21,036 nt of DNA from assembly GCA_017998575.1 (NCBI GenBank), contig JAGOCV010000034.1, forward strand, positions 1-21,036, in the 5' to 3' direction. The notes under the pieces are model-generated. The model ran no database searches. It saw nothing but the letters and a program-made list of their open reading frames with translations, and was not told where the DNA came from. Shown here one piece after another: positions 14,404-21,036 of the stretch. Both the position numbers and the translations under genes were made by a program. How positions within the stretch are numbered: the first letter of the stretch is position 1; every line of letters starts with the position of its first letter. This DNA comes from Burkholderiaceae bacterium (GTDB lineage Bacteria; Pseudomonadota; Gammaproteobacteria; Burkholderiales; Burkholderiaceae).

Positions 14404-15321
14404 TCAGCCGGCCGGCGACACCTCGCGCAGCAACTCGGGCGGGTAGATCTGCTCGCGCAGGAAGCCGGCGTCGGCGCGCACGCGCGCGGCGGCGTCGTGA
14501 AAGCCGAAGAATTCGAGGTACAGCGGCGCCTGCTGGATCAGCATCTCGAAGCCGGCCCAGGCGTTCAGGCCGCGCGCGCGCACGGCGCGCACCAGCGGCG
14601 TGGGCTGGTTTTTCATGAGGATGTCGAGCAGCTCGGCCCCCGCATCCATGCGCGACACATCCAGCGGCAGAGGGTCGCCCTCGCGCAGCCCCAGCGGCGA
14701 GGCGTGCACGACCAGATCCCAGCCCTTCGGATCGGATGAGGTCACGGCATGCACCGGCGTGCGGCTGCCGGCGCGGATGCGCGCAGCCACGGCCTCGGCT
14801 TTGCCGGGCACGGGGTCGAACAGCGCGATTTCGGCAGCTGAGTCGTCCCCCAGCGCCAGCGATGCGGCGATGGCGGCAGCCCCCCCGCCCGCGCCCAGCA
14901 CCAGCACGCGCCTGCCAGCGGCCGTGGTGCCGTGAAAGCGCAGCGCGCCCTTGAAGCCTTCGCCATCGAACAGGCCGCCCGTGAGGCTGCCGTCGGCTTC
15001 GCGGCGCACGCCGTTGACGGCGCCGGCCAGCCGGCCCAGGTCAGAGCAGTGGTACAGCCACTGCGTGATCGGCGCCTTGTGCGGAATCGCCACCCACAAA
15101 CCCTTGATGTTGCCGGCCGCGAGCGCCGTGCGCACGAAGCCTTCGAGCTGATCGGGCGCCACCTGGGCCGGGACCAGCACGGCGTCGACACCGGTCTGCG
15201 CGAAGACCCGGTTGAAGATCTCGGGTGCCTTCACCTGCTCGACCGGGTCGCCGACGATGAGGTAGACGTCGGTCGTGCCCCGGATCAGGGGAACGGCTGC
15301 TTCTGTGCGGTATGCTGACAT
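14404..15321 (-). CDS. Shikimate/quinate dehydrogenase-like enzyme (AroE superfamily, catabolic type)
   Basis: 305 residues from the ATG at 15321; a TTG at 15342 lies inside a palindrome and is less likely. The AroE fold is recognisable: VGDPVEQVKAPEIFN (23-37), PHK with catalytic K82, GAVN with N103, FDGEGF with D119, and the Rossmann loop GAGGGAAA (143-150). The Ser-x-Ser-Pro that holds the shikimate carboxylate in AroE is V30-K-A-P here, so the substrate site differs. D169 ends the second Rossmann strand, where NADP-dependent AroE has a basic NRT motif, which favours NAD. NAD use and altered binding point to oxidation of quinate, shikimate or a relative. First gene of the operon, divergent from the PobR-like regulator, with no evident Shine-Dalgarno sequence. 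Confidence 0.85.
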   Translation of the reverse strand: MSAYRTEAAVPLIRGTTDVYLIVGDPVEQVKAPEIFNRVFAQTGVDAVLVPAQVAPDQLEGFVRTALAAGNIKGLWVAIPHKAPITQWLYHCSDLGRLAGAVNGVRREADGSLTGGLFDGEGFKGALRFHGTTAAGRRVLVLGAGGGAAAIAASLALGDDSAAEIALFDPVPGKAEAVAARIRAGSRTPVHAVTSSDPKGWDLVVHASPLGLREGDPLPLDVSRMDAGAELLDILMKNQPTPLVRAVRARGLNAWAGFEMLIQQAPLYLEFFGFHDAAARVRADAGFLREQIYPPELLREVSPAG

Positions 15322-15331
15322 TTCTGTGCGC

Positions 15332-15342
15332 TGATCGATCAA
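15332..15342 (-). promoter_or_regulatory. Candidate regulator site 1 (TTGATCGATCA, minus orientation)
   Basis: TGATCGATCA is a perfect 10-bp palindrome; with the next base it reads TTGATCGATCA on the minus strand, 10 bases upstream of the AroE-like ATG. A second copy in opposite orientation lies at 15407-15417, so the two sites are mirror-placed about position 15374. Confidence 0.5.
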
Positions 15343-15406
15343 TTGGGCTCTGTTTGCAACGATTGTCCCAGTGCCAACGCCTGCTTTCGACCGCCGCCGA
15401 CAGGCG

Positions 15407-15417
15407 TTGATCGATCA
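15407..15417 (+). promoter_or_regulatory. Candidate regulator site 2 (TTGATCGATCA, plus orientation)
   Basis: Exact second copy of TTGATCGATCA, inverted relative to the first, with centres 76 bp apart (about seven helical turns). It overlaps the start of the 22-bp palindrome at 15416-15437 and lies in front of the IclR/PobR-like gene. Confidence 0.5.
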
Positions 15418-15437
15418 TCGAACAATATTGTGCGATG
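15416..15437. promoter_or_regulatory. 22-bp near-perfect palindrome, candidate PobR-like operator
   Basis: CATCG-A-ACAATATTGT-G-CGATG: ten of eleven base pairs are symmetric, with only the 15421/15432 pair mismatched. It sits 29 bases upstream of the regulator's ATG in an AT-rich patch, as expected for an autoregulatory operator controlling both divergent transcripts. Confidence 0.55.
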
Positions 15438-15466
15438 AGCATTCGCAACTAGGGTTTGTCTTAGAT

Positions 15467-16282
15467 ATGACGCGCATCCAGACTCCGGACGCTCCCCACT
15501 CTCTCGACGGCCCGCCGCCCGACAGCCCGCTGCTGCGGCGCGACTGGATCGCGGGGCTCGAAAAAGGCCTGGCCATCCTCGAAGCCTTTGGCGATGTCGA
15601 CCCGCGCATGACGGCCGCGCAGATGGGAGAGAAGGTAGGCATGACTCGCACCGCTGCGCGGCGCCATCTGCTCACCCTGCTGCACCTGGGGTACGTGGGC
15701 AGCGACGGCAAGATGTTCTGGCTGACGCCGCGCGTGCTGCGCCTGGGGCAGGCGTTCATCGAATCGTCGCGGCTGGCCAAGCTGGTACAGCCTTTCTTGC
15801 AACGCATCACTGCGGGCACACAGGAGATCGCCTACCTCTCGGCACTCGACGGAGACGACGTGGTCTACGTCGCGCGCAACGGCCCCAACCGCGCGATGAA
15901 CACCGGCTTCGTGCTGGGCGCGCGCACGCCCGCGCACGTGACGGCCGCCGGCATGCTGATGCTGGCCTGGCGCGAGCCGCCGGGCGCGGCCGACTGGCTG
16001 GCGCGCAACACGCTGCGCACCTACACCAGCTTCACCATCACCGACCCGGCGCACATGGCCGCCGAGTTCGCGCGCATCCGCCAGCAGGACTGGGCGCTGT
16101 CCGAGCAGCAGCTCGAACTCAACTACCGCGGCATCGCCGTTCCGCTGCGCGACGCGCGGGGCCAGCTGGTGGGCGCGCTCAACGTGACCATGCCCATCGG
16201 CCAGGAAAGCAGTGAAGCCGCCGTGGCCCGCGTGCTGGGCGTGCTGCGCGAGACAGCGGCGGCGCTGCGGCCGCTGATCTGA
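15467..16282 (+). CDS. IclR-family regulator of the PcaR/PcaU/PobR (beta-ketoadipate) subfamily
   Basis: 271 residues from the ATG at 15467; an upstream in-frame ATG at 15371 would run the coding region through both regulatory palindromes and adds unconserved residues. The N-terminal winged helix (about 28-90) reads LEKGLAILEAFG, MTRTAARRHLLTLLHLGYV, DGKMFWLTPRVLRLGQAFI, a close match to the PcaR/PcaU/PobR subfamily. The effector domain contains the characteristic LDGDDVVYVAR (127-137). Members bind protocatechuate, 4-hydroxybenzoate or beta-ketoadipate-type ligands and usually activate divergent catabolic operons. Here the target is the AroE-like/ABC/QuiC/AroQ operon, whose predicted product is protocatechuate. 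No good Shine-Dalgarno sequence is seen. Confidence 0.9.
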   Translation: MTRIQTPDAPHSLDGPPPDSPLLRRDWIAGLEKGLAILEAFGDVDPRMTAAQMGEKVGMTRTAARRHLLTLLHLGYVGSDGKMFWLTPRVLRLGQAFIESSRLAKLVQPFLQRITAGTQEIAYLSALDGDDVVYVARNGPNRAMNTGFVLGARTPAHVTAAGMLMLAWREPPGAADWLARNTLRTYTSFTITDPAHMAAEFARIRQQDWALSEQQLELNYRGIAVPLRDARGQLVGALNVTMPIGQESSEAAVARVLGVLRETAAALRPLI

Positions 16283-16320
16283 CGACCCGGGCATGGCACG
16301 GAATCCGCACCGGCCCGACA

Positions 16321-17217
16321 ATGGCCGGCTGCATGCACACGCGCCACTTCCTCCAGCTCATCGCCATGTCCGCCCTGTGGGGCGCATCGTTTCCCCTGCT
16401 GCGCATCGCCAGTCCCGCGCTGGGGCCCTGGGTGGTCGCGGGCGTGCGCTGCATCCTCGCATCGCTGGTGCTGGGCCTGCTGATGCGCCTGCTGCGCCAG
16501 CACTGGCCCGCGCGCGCGGCGTGGCCCCGGCTGGCCGTGGTGGCGCTGCTCACCGTGGCCACGCCATTCGTCCTGTTCAACCTGGCGGCCCTGGTGCTGC
16601 CCGCCGGCTACTCGGCCGTGCTCAATGCCACGGCGCCGCTGTTCGGCGTGCTGGGCGCTGCCCTGCTGGGCGAGGAACGCCTGACCGGACGCCGCCTGCT
16701 GGGCTGCGCCGTCGGCTTCGCGGGCGTAGCGCTGCTGGTGCAGCTCGGCCCCATCGCCGCCACCTGGCCCGTGGTGCTGGCCGCGCTGGCCTGCACGGGG
16801 GGTGCGGCCAGCTATGGCGTCGGCGCCATCCTCATGAAGCGGGCCACGCAACACCATGAGCCGCTGGCAGCCTCGGCCGCCGTGCACGTGGCCGCCGCCG
16901 CCATGCTGGCCCTGCCGCTGGCAGCCACCGCGCCGTCCGCCCAGCTCACGCCACAGGCAGCCATCGCATTGCTCGTGCTGGGCACGTTCACCTCGGGCTT
17001 CATGTACTGGATCAGCATGCGGCTGATGCGCGAGATATCGGCCAGCGCGGCCACCTCGGCCGCGTTCATGATCCCGTTCTTCGGTGTCACCTGGGGCGGA
17101 CTGTTCCTGGGCGAGCCGGTCACCGCCGGCATGCTGCCGGGCTGCCTGCTGGTGCTGCTGGCGACGGCGCTGGTGACGGGGTTCAATCCGTTCCGCGCGG
17201 CGCCGCCAGAGCCCTAG
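16321..17217 (+). CDS. EamA/DMT-family permease
   Basis: 298 residues with ten hydrophobic segments in two EamA repeats. The first repeat opens LIAMSALWGASFPLLRIA and contains PAGYSAVLNATAPLFGVLGAALLGEERL; the second contains GFMYWISMRLMREISASAATSAAFMIPFFGVTWGGLFLGEPV. These are standard signatures of inner-membrane drug/metabolite exporters, often for amino acids or metabolites; the cargo is unknown. The start is uncertain between ATG 16321 and ATG 16333, neither with a strong RBS. It follows the PobR-like gene by 38 bases on the same strand and could be co-transcribed with it. Confidence 0.9.
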   Translation: MAGCMHTRHFLQLIAMSALWGASFPLLRIASPALGPWVVAGVRCILASLVLGLLMRLLRQHWPARAAWPRLAVVALLTVATPFVLFNLAALVLPAGYSAVLNATAPLFGVLGAALLGEERLTGRRLLGCAVGFAGVALLVQLGPIAATWPVVLAALACTGGAASYGVGAILMKRATQHHEPLAASAAVHVAAAAMLALPLAATAPSAQLTPQAAIALLVLGTFTSGFMYWISMRLMREISASAATSAAFMIPFFGVTWGGLFLGEPVTAGMLPGCLLVLLATALVTGFNPFRAAPPEP

Positions 17218-17239
17218 AAACTGTTGGGCCCCACGCTCC

Positions 17240-17323
17240 CCCACTGCGTGTGGGTCGCTACCCCCCGAGGGGGTGCTCGCGCGGGACCCCGGCCGAGCCG
17301 GGGTGTGACCGCTGCCGCGGTCA
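17240..17323. repeat. Intergenic repeat with four consecutive hairpins
   Basis: Between the convergent EamA and MFS genes: CCCAC/GTGGG (17240-17254), CCCCC-CGA-GGGGG (17261-17273), CCCCGGC-CGA-GCCGGGG (17287-17303) and TGACCGC-TGCC-GCGGTCA (17306-17323). The last hairpin includes the stop codon of the MFS gene. The core CCCCCCGAGGGGGT matches the copy at 7315-7363 in inverse orientation. There is no T run, so if it terminates transcription it is not a classic intrinsic terminator. It resembles dispersed intergenic palindromes I associate with Comamonadaceae. Confidence 0.65.
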
Positions 17324-18511
17324 GCGCTCGACTTGCCCTGTCACCCGTACCCGCCACGCGAACAGCGTCCCCAGCACAGCCAGCACCGTCGCCGCGCCGA
17401 ACATGGCCCCGAAACCCCAGCGCGACGCGATGGCGCCACCCCCCAGCACACCCACCATGCCGCCCACGCCGTAGCCGGTGACGGTGAACAGCGCCTGGCC
17501 ACGCCCGCGCAGGCGGCCGGGAAAGTACTGCGACACCAGCGCGATGCTGGCCGCGTGATGCGCGCCGAAAGTGAACGCATGCAGGAACTGCGCGAGCACG
17601 ATCGCCAGCAGCACGTCGCCCGCCCAGCCCGTGAGCACCATGCGCGCCACCATCGCCACGCCGCACAGCGCGAGCCAGCGCGTGAGCGGCAGCGCGCCGA
17701 TCACCCGGCCCTGCAGGAAGAACCAGCCGATCTCCATCACCACCGACAGCGCCCACAGCAGGCCGATCATGCCCTTGCCATAGCCGATCGAATCCAGGTA
17801 GAGCGAGAGGAACGCGTAGATGGAGAAGTGCGCCATCACATGGCACAGCAAGGCGGCGAGAAACCATCGCACCGCCGGCTGTCGCAGCACCGGCCCCACG
17901 GGCTCGTGCGCGGCTGCGTGGTGCGCGGGCGTCTCGCGCACGTCGGGCAGGCGCAGCGTGGCCACGAACACCAGCAGCAGGCTGAAGCCGGCCCAGCCCG
18001 GGAAGTGGCCCATGCCGAAGCGGTCGAACCATGCCCCCGCGACGAACACCGTGACCAGGAAGCCCGCCGAACCCCACAGCCGCATGCGGCCGTAGCGGCC
18101 CCAGTCGCCCGCCACCAGGTGCGCCATGGCGGCCTCGGTGAGCGACATCATCGAACTGGTGTGCAGGAACAGCACCAGCAGCACGAAGGCCAGCCACCAG
18201 GCGCCGCCCTGCCCCCACCACAGCCCGGCCGATGCGGCCAGGGCCGCAGCCGCGCTGTAGCGCAGCAGGCGCACGCGCTCGCCCGTGCGGTCGCTCAAAG
18301 CGCCCCATGCATACGGCGCGAACACGCGCGTGAAAGACTGCACCGAGGTCAGCAGACTGATGGTCAGCAGCGGCAGGCCCAAGTGCTGCAGCCACAGCGG
18401 CAGGTACGGATTGAAGAACCCGATGTGGGCGAAGTAGCTTGCCGACAGCGCGGCGAACGGCACCAGCTGGCGCTGCCCCGCGCCCTCGCTGGCGGCCGTG
18501 CCCGCGCTCAA
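17321..18511 (-). CDS. MFS transporter, PPP/HcaT-like
   Basis: 396 residues if started at the TTG at 18511, which overlaps the aroC stop as TTGA; a GTG at 18463 is the alternative, and no ATG precedes TM1. About 12 transmembrane segments. The N-terminus ([20 protein letters not shown]) and the TM2-3 loop [14 protein letters not shown] match the PPP/LacY-like branch that includes 3-phenylpropionate transporter HcaT and related muropeptide or nucleoside carriers. Substrate unknown. The gene is joined to aroC by a 4-base overlap, so its expression is probably tied to chorismate synthase. The frame remains open through the whole of aroC, but that upstream part is shadow sequence. Confidence 0.85.
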   Translation of the reverse strand: MSAGTAASEGAGQRQLVPFAALSASYFAHIGFFNPYLPLWLQHLGLPLLTISLLTSVQSFTRVFAPYAWGALSDRTGERVRLLRYSAAAALAASAGLWWGQGGAWWLAFVLLVLFLHTSSMMSLTEAAMAHLVAGDWGRYGRMRLWGSAGFLVTVFVAGAWFDRFGMGHFPGWAGFSLLLVFVATLRLPDVRETPAHHAAAHEPVGPVLRQPAVRWFLAALLCHVMAHFSIYAFLSLYLDSIGYGKGMIGLLWALSVVMEIGWFFLQGRVIGALPLTRWLALCGVAMVARMVLTGWAGDVLLAIVLAQFLHAFTFGAHHAASIALVSQYFPGRLRGRGQALFTVTGYGVGGMVGVLGGGAIASRWGFGAMFGAATVLAVLGTLFAWRVRVTGQVER

Positions 18512-19605
18512 AGGAACGACGCGCGGATGGGTGCCAGCGGCGGCTCGGTGCCACCGTTCTGCGCGCGGTGGCGCAGCACGTGGTCCATCACCACGAGCGC
18601 GAGCAGCGCTTCGGCGATGGGCGTGGCGCGGATGCCCACGCACGGGTCGTGGCGGCCCTTGGTCACCACCTCGACGCTCTGGCCCGTGGTGTCGATCGAG
18701 GTGCGCGGGCTGATGATGGAACTGGTGGGCTTGATGCCGATCGACACCTCCAGGTCCTGCCCGGTGCTGATGCCGCCCAGCACACCGCCCGCGTTGTTGC
18801 TCTCGAAGCCTTCGGGCGTGAGCGAATCGCCGTGCGTGGTGCCGCGCTGCGCCACGCTGGCGAAGCCCGCGCCGATCTCCACGCCCTTGACGGCGTTCAG
18901 GCCCATCATGGCCTTGGCGATGTCGGCATCGAGCCGGTCGTACAGCGGCTCGCCCAGGCCCACCGGCATGCCGGTGGCCGTGACGCGGATGCGCGCGCCG
19001 CACGAATCGCCGGCCTTGCGCAACGCGTCCATGTAGGCCTCGAGGTGCGACACGTCGGCCACCGGCGCGTAGAACGGGTTGTGGGGCACGTGCTCCCAGC
19101 TCTCGAACGGAATCGCGACTTCGCCGATCTGCGTCATGCAGCCGCGGAACTGGATGCCCATCTGCTCGCGCAACCACTTGCGCGCCACGGCACCGGCCGC
19201 CACCGTGGGTGCCGTGAGACGCGCCGACGAGCGCCCGCCACCGCGCGGATCGCGGATGCCGTATTTCTGGAAGTAGGTGTAGTCGGCATGGCCCGGCCGG
19301 AAGCTCTGGGCGATGGCCGAGTAATCCTTGCTGCGCTGGTCGGTGTTGCGGATCAGCAGGCCGATGGGCGTGCCCGTGGTCTTGCCCTCGTACACGCCCG
19401 AGAGGATCTCCACGGCGTCGGGCTCGTTGCGCTGCGTGACGTGGCGGCTGGTGCCCGGGCGGCGCCGGTCGAGTTCGGCCTGGATGTCTGCCTCGGCCAG
19501 TTCGAGCCCCGGAGGGCAGCCGTCGATGACGCAGCCGATGGCCGGTCCGTGGGATTCGCCGAAGTTGGTTACCGCGAACAGTGTGCCTAGGGTATTGCCG
19601 CTCAT
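18508..19605 (-). CDS. aroC: Chorismate synthase
   Basis: 365 residues, normal for the bacterial FMN-dependent enzyme that converts 5-enolpyruvylshikimate-3-phosphate to chorismate, last step of the shikimate pathway. Conserved blocks: [18 protein letters not shown] (3-20), [89 protein letters not shown] and RHDPCVG. All expected phosphate- and flavin-binding blocks are present, so it should be active. A GATAAT -10-like hexamer only 8 bases before the ATG, with no Shine-Dalgarno sequence, suggests a leaderless or nearly leaderless mRNA. The stop overlaps the MFS start. Confidence 0.98.
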   Translation of the reverse strand: MSGNTLGTLFAVTNFGESHGPAIGCVIDGCPPGLELAEADIQAELDRRRPGTSRHVTQRNEPDAVEILSGVYEGKTTGTPIGLLIRNTDQRSKDYSAIAQSFRPGHADYTYFQKYGIRDPRGGGRSSARLTAPTVAAGAVARKWLREQMGIQFRGCMTQIGEVAIPFESWEHVPHNPFYAPVADVSHLEAYMDALRKAGDSCGARIRVTATGMPVGLGEPLYDRLDADIAKAMMGLNAVKGVEIGAGFASVAQRGTTHGDSLTPEGFESNNAGGVLGGISTGQDLEVSIGIKPTSSIISPRTSIDTTGQSVEVVTKGRHDPCVGIRATPIAEALLALVVMDHVLRHRAQNGGTEPPLAPIRASFL

Positions 19606-19613
19606 GGGGCGCG

Positions 19614-19619
19614 ATTATC
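19614..19619 (-). promoter_or_regulatory. Candidate -10 element of aroC
   Basis: GATAAT on the minus strand ends 8 bases before the aroC ATG, placing the expected transcription start at or within a few bases of the start codon. No convincing -35 hexamer is seen 16-18 bases upstream. Confidence 0.4.
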
Positions 19620-19733
19620 CCAGAGGGCTTGCGGCAGGCCCGGTGCACCGCCTGCGGGCACGCGGGCGCGGGAACGGTTCATGCTTGATGTTGCACCGCA
19701 GCATCCCCCACGTGCTGTTCAAGGAGAAAGTGC

Positions 19734-20156
19734 ATGCTGGACAGGACTTCGACCCAGTTCTCGCACGTCAAGCCCGGCGACACGACCTACGTGTCGGGCG
19801 GGCTGCGGGATTTTTTCCTCTACCGCGACCTCGGCATCGCCGAAGCCACGCACGGCAAAGTCATCGCGCACCTCGTCAAGGCCAACATGGCACCGGAAAC
19901 GGGCACGGGCTGGCACCGCCATGAGGCGGATTTCCAGATCGTGATCATGGTCAAGGGCTGGGCGAAGTTCATGTACGAAGACCAGGAGACCCTGGTCGAG
20001 GCCGGCGACGTGGTGCACCAGCGCCCCGGCATCCGCCACTACCTGTTCGATTACTCGCCCGACATGGAGTACCTGGAGATCGTCTCTCCGGCCGACTTCA
20101 AGACCGTGGACGTCGAGCCCGTGTGCGATATCCCCGCGCCCACGCCCTGGAAATGA
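19734..20156 (+). CDS. Small cupin-domain protein
   Basis: 140 residues, a single cupin barrel. Motif 1 is GWHRHEADFQIVIMVKG with H61 and H63 and with Gln68 at the position often held by Glu. Motif 2 is GDVVHQRPGIRH with H102. The three histidines give a probable divalent metal site. Such stand-alone cupins include dioxygenases, isomerases and ligand-binding proteins, and the sequence does not separate these. There is no signal peptide. AAGGAG (19721-19726) 7 bases before the ATG is a strong RBS. It is divergent from aroC and converges on the GST gene across a palindromic element. Confidence 0.85.
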   Translation: MLDRTSTQFSHVKPGDTTYVSGGLRDFFLYRDLGIAEATHGKVIAHLVKANMAPETGTGWHRHEADFQIVIMVKGWAKFMYEDQETLVEAGDVVHQRPGIRHYLFDYSPDMEYLEIVSPADFKTVDVEPVCDIPAPTPWK

Positions 20157-20184
20157 GGCAACGACGCAGCCCCGCGATGCCTCC

Positions 20185-20286
20185 GGCCTGAAGGCAGGGT
20201 GGGACTGTCGCAGCGAGGTCAAGGAGGAGACGGCCGCAGGCCGTCGGGGGACACGAGCGGAGGCAGTCCCACCCTGCCTTCAGGCC
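20185..20286. repeat. 102-bp palindromic intergenic element with 23-bp perfect arms
   Basis: The left arm (20185-20207, starting GGCCTGAAGGCAGGG) is perfectly complementary to the right arm (20264-20286, ending CCTGCCTTCAGGCC). The 56-base interior holds a second hairpin, GACGGCC-GCA-GGCCGTC (20229-20245), and a perfect Shine-Dalgarno-like AAGGAGGAG (20221-20229). No reading frame is apparent and no T run follows, so a long structured RNA, a processing/termination hairpin between convergent genes, or a dispersed repeat are the options. Confidence 0.85.
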
Positions 20287-20303
20287 TCACGCAACAGCAA
20301 CAC

Positions 20304-20960
20304 TCAGAACTCGGCGTCCAGCTCGTCGATCTCGTCGGGTTCCTGCTTCGCCGCTTCCACCCACTCCTGCATCGCCGGCAACTCCATCACCCGCTTGCAA
20401 TACGCCGTGCACACCGAATCCAGCGGCACGTCGTAGGTGAGGAAACGCGTCACCACCGGCGCGTACATCGCATCCGCCATGCACGGTTGCCGCCCGAACA
20501 GGAACGGGCCGCCGTTGAGGGCCAGACATTCCTTCCAGATGGCGATCACGCGGTCGATGTCGCCCTGCGCGCGCGACCACACCTTGAAGCCCGGAAAGCG
20601 CGCCTTGATGTTCATGGGCAGCGACGCGCGCATGGCCGAGAAGCCCGAGTGCATCTCGCCGCACACCGCGCGGCAGTGCGCACGCGCCTTGGCGTCAGCC
20701 GGCAGCAGGCCCGCGCGCGGCTTGATCTCGTTGAGGTACTCGCCGATCGCCAGCGTGTCCCACACCTTGATGCCGTTGTGCGAGAGCGAGGGCACCAGCA
20801 TCGAGGGCGCCAGCAGCAGCATCTCGGCCTTCATCGCCGGATCGTCCGGCGGAATCACGCGCTCGGAGAACTCCAGCCCCGAGAATTTCGTCATCAGCCA
20901 GCCACGCAAGGCCCAGGCGCCATAGTTCTTGCTGCTGATCGTCAGGACCGCTCTGGCCAT
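20304..20960 (-). CDS. Glutathione S-transferase family protein
   Basis: 218 residues from the ATG at 20960, which has AGAGGAAGAG just upstream; an in-frame start farther out at 21017 adds an unconserved basic leader. The N-terminal thioredoxin-fold domain starts AVLTISSKNYGAWALRGWLM, with Ser9/Ser10 as candidate glutathione-activating residues, then the cis-Pro segment MLVPSLSHNG (54-63) and VWDTLAIGEYLNE (66-78) in place of the usual ESxAI glutathione-binding motif. The C-terminal half (about 90-205) is all-helical. A soluble GST probably involved in detoxification or conjugation; substrate not identifiable. It is convergent with the cupin gene. Confidence 0.9.
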   Translation of the reverse strand: MARAVLTISSKNYGAWALRGWLMTKFSGLEFSERVIPPDDPAMKAEMLLLAPSMLVPSLSHNGIKVWDTLAIGEYLNEIKPRAGLLPADAKARAHCRAVCGEMHSGFSAMRASLPMNIKARFPGFKVWSRAQGDIDRVIAIWKECLALNGGPFLFGRQPCMADAMYAPVVTRFLTYDVPLDSVCTAYCKRVMELPAMQEWVEAAKQEPDEIDELDAEF

Positions 20961-21036
20961 GTCTCTTCCTCTCTGATGGTTGCGTGAACGCCGCTGCTTC
21001 AGCAAGCGCTGTGCCAAGGGCGAAACAGGCGCCGAT

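Noticed and set aside
15371..15466. N-terminal extension of the PobR-like regulator to the ATG at 15371
   Set aside because: It would place both candidate operator palindromes inside coding sequence, and the added residues do not resemble the IclR family start.
16123..17244. Minus-strand frame of 373 codons opposite the EamA gene
   Set aside because: His/Gln/Gly-rich low-complexity translation typical of an antisense shadow; the EamA gene has clear membrane signatures.
17321..19648. A 775-codon minus-strand frame that could suggest an AroC-MFS fusion or giant transporter
   Set aside because: Its first half is a shadow of aroC in another frame without recognisable motifs; aroC ends with its own stop at 18508.
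1..21036. CRISPR arrays, tRNA or rRNA genes, insertion sequences, phage or plasmid genes
   Set aside because: None seen on inspection of either strand; repeats present are short palindromes only. A tRNAscan and IS database search would be needed to be sure.

Overview
The window is a GC-rich stretch of bacterial chromosome, most likely from a betaproteobacterium of the family Comamonadaceae (Acidovorax/Variovorax-like). This rests on base composition, a Bug/TctC-type binding protein, dense IclR regulators, and intergenic repeats with a CCCCCCGAGGGGG core that I associate with that family. No rRNA, tRNA, CRISPR array, insertion sequence or phage gene is visible. No gene-free stretch exceeds 300 bases; the longest gaps (127-147 bases) hold divergent promoters or palindromic elements.

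Left part (1-7389). The tail of an unidentified gene, a 22-codon ORF and a CobW/G3E GTPase are chained by ATGA overlaps. A DsbA/FrnE-type thioredoxin-fold protein, a membrane-anchored Mrr-like protein with an altered catalytic motif, an alpha/beta hydrolase and an IclR regulator lie on the minus strand. Divergent from that IclR gene is a short plus-strand operon: RraA-family aldolase-like protein, MFS transporter and a Bug periplasmic binding protein. A bidirectional terminator and a repeat close it.

Central part (7390-16282). This is the most informative region: nine co-directional minus-strand genes with a divergent IclR regulator of the PcaR/PcaU/PobR type. In transcription order they are an AroE-like dehydrogenase, a complete LivKHMGF-type ABC importer, a VOC/HPPD-like protein, a QuiC-type 3-dehydroshikimate dehydratase and a type II 3-dehydroquinate dehydratase. 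Together they read as import of quinate, shikimate or a dehydro derivative and conversion to protocatechuate. The regulator family fits a protocatechuate-type effector. The QuiC fusion known from Pseudomonas appears here as two adjacent genes in reversed order. The divergent promoter carries two inverted copies of TTGATCGATCA and a near-perfect 22-bp palindrome.

Right part (16283-21036). An EamA exporter-type permease converges on a PPP/HcaT-like MFS gene that overlaps chorismate synthase (aroC). A cupin gene diverges from aroC and converges on a glutathione S-transferase gene; between these two lies a 102-bp element with perfect 23-bp inverted arms. Palindromic elements occupy three of the four convergent gaps in the window.
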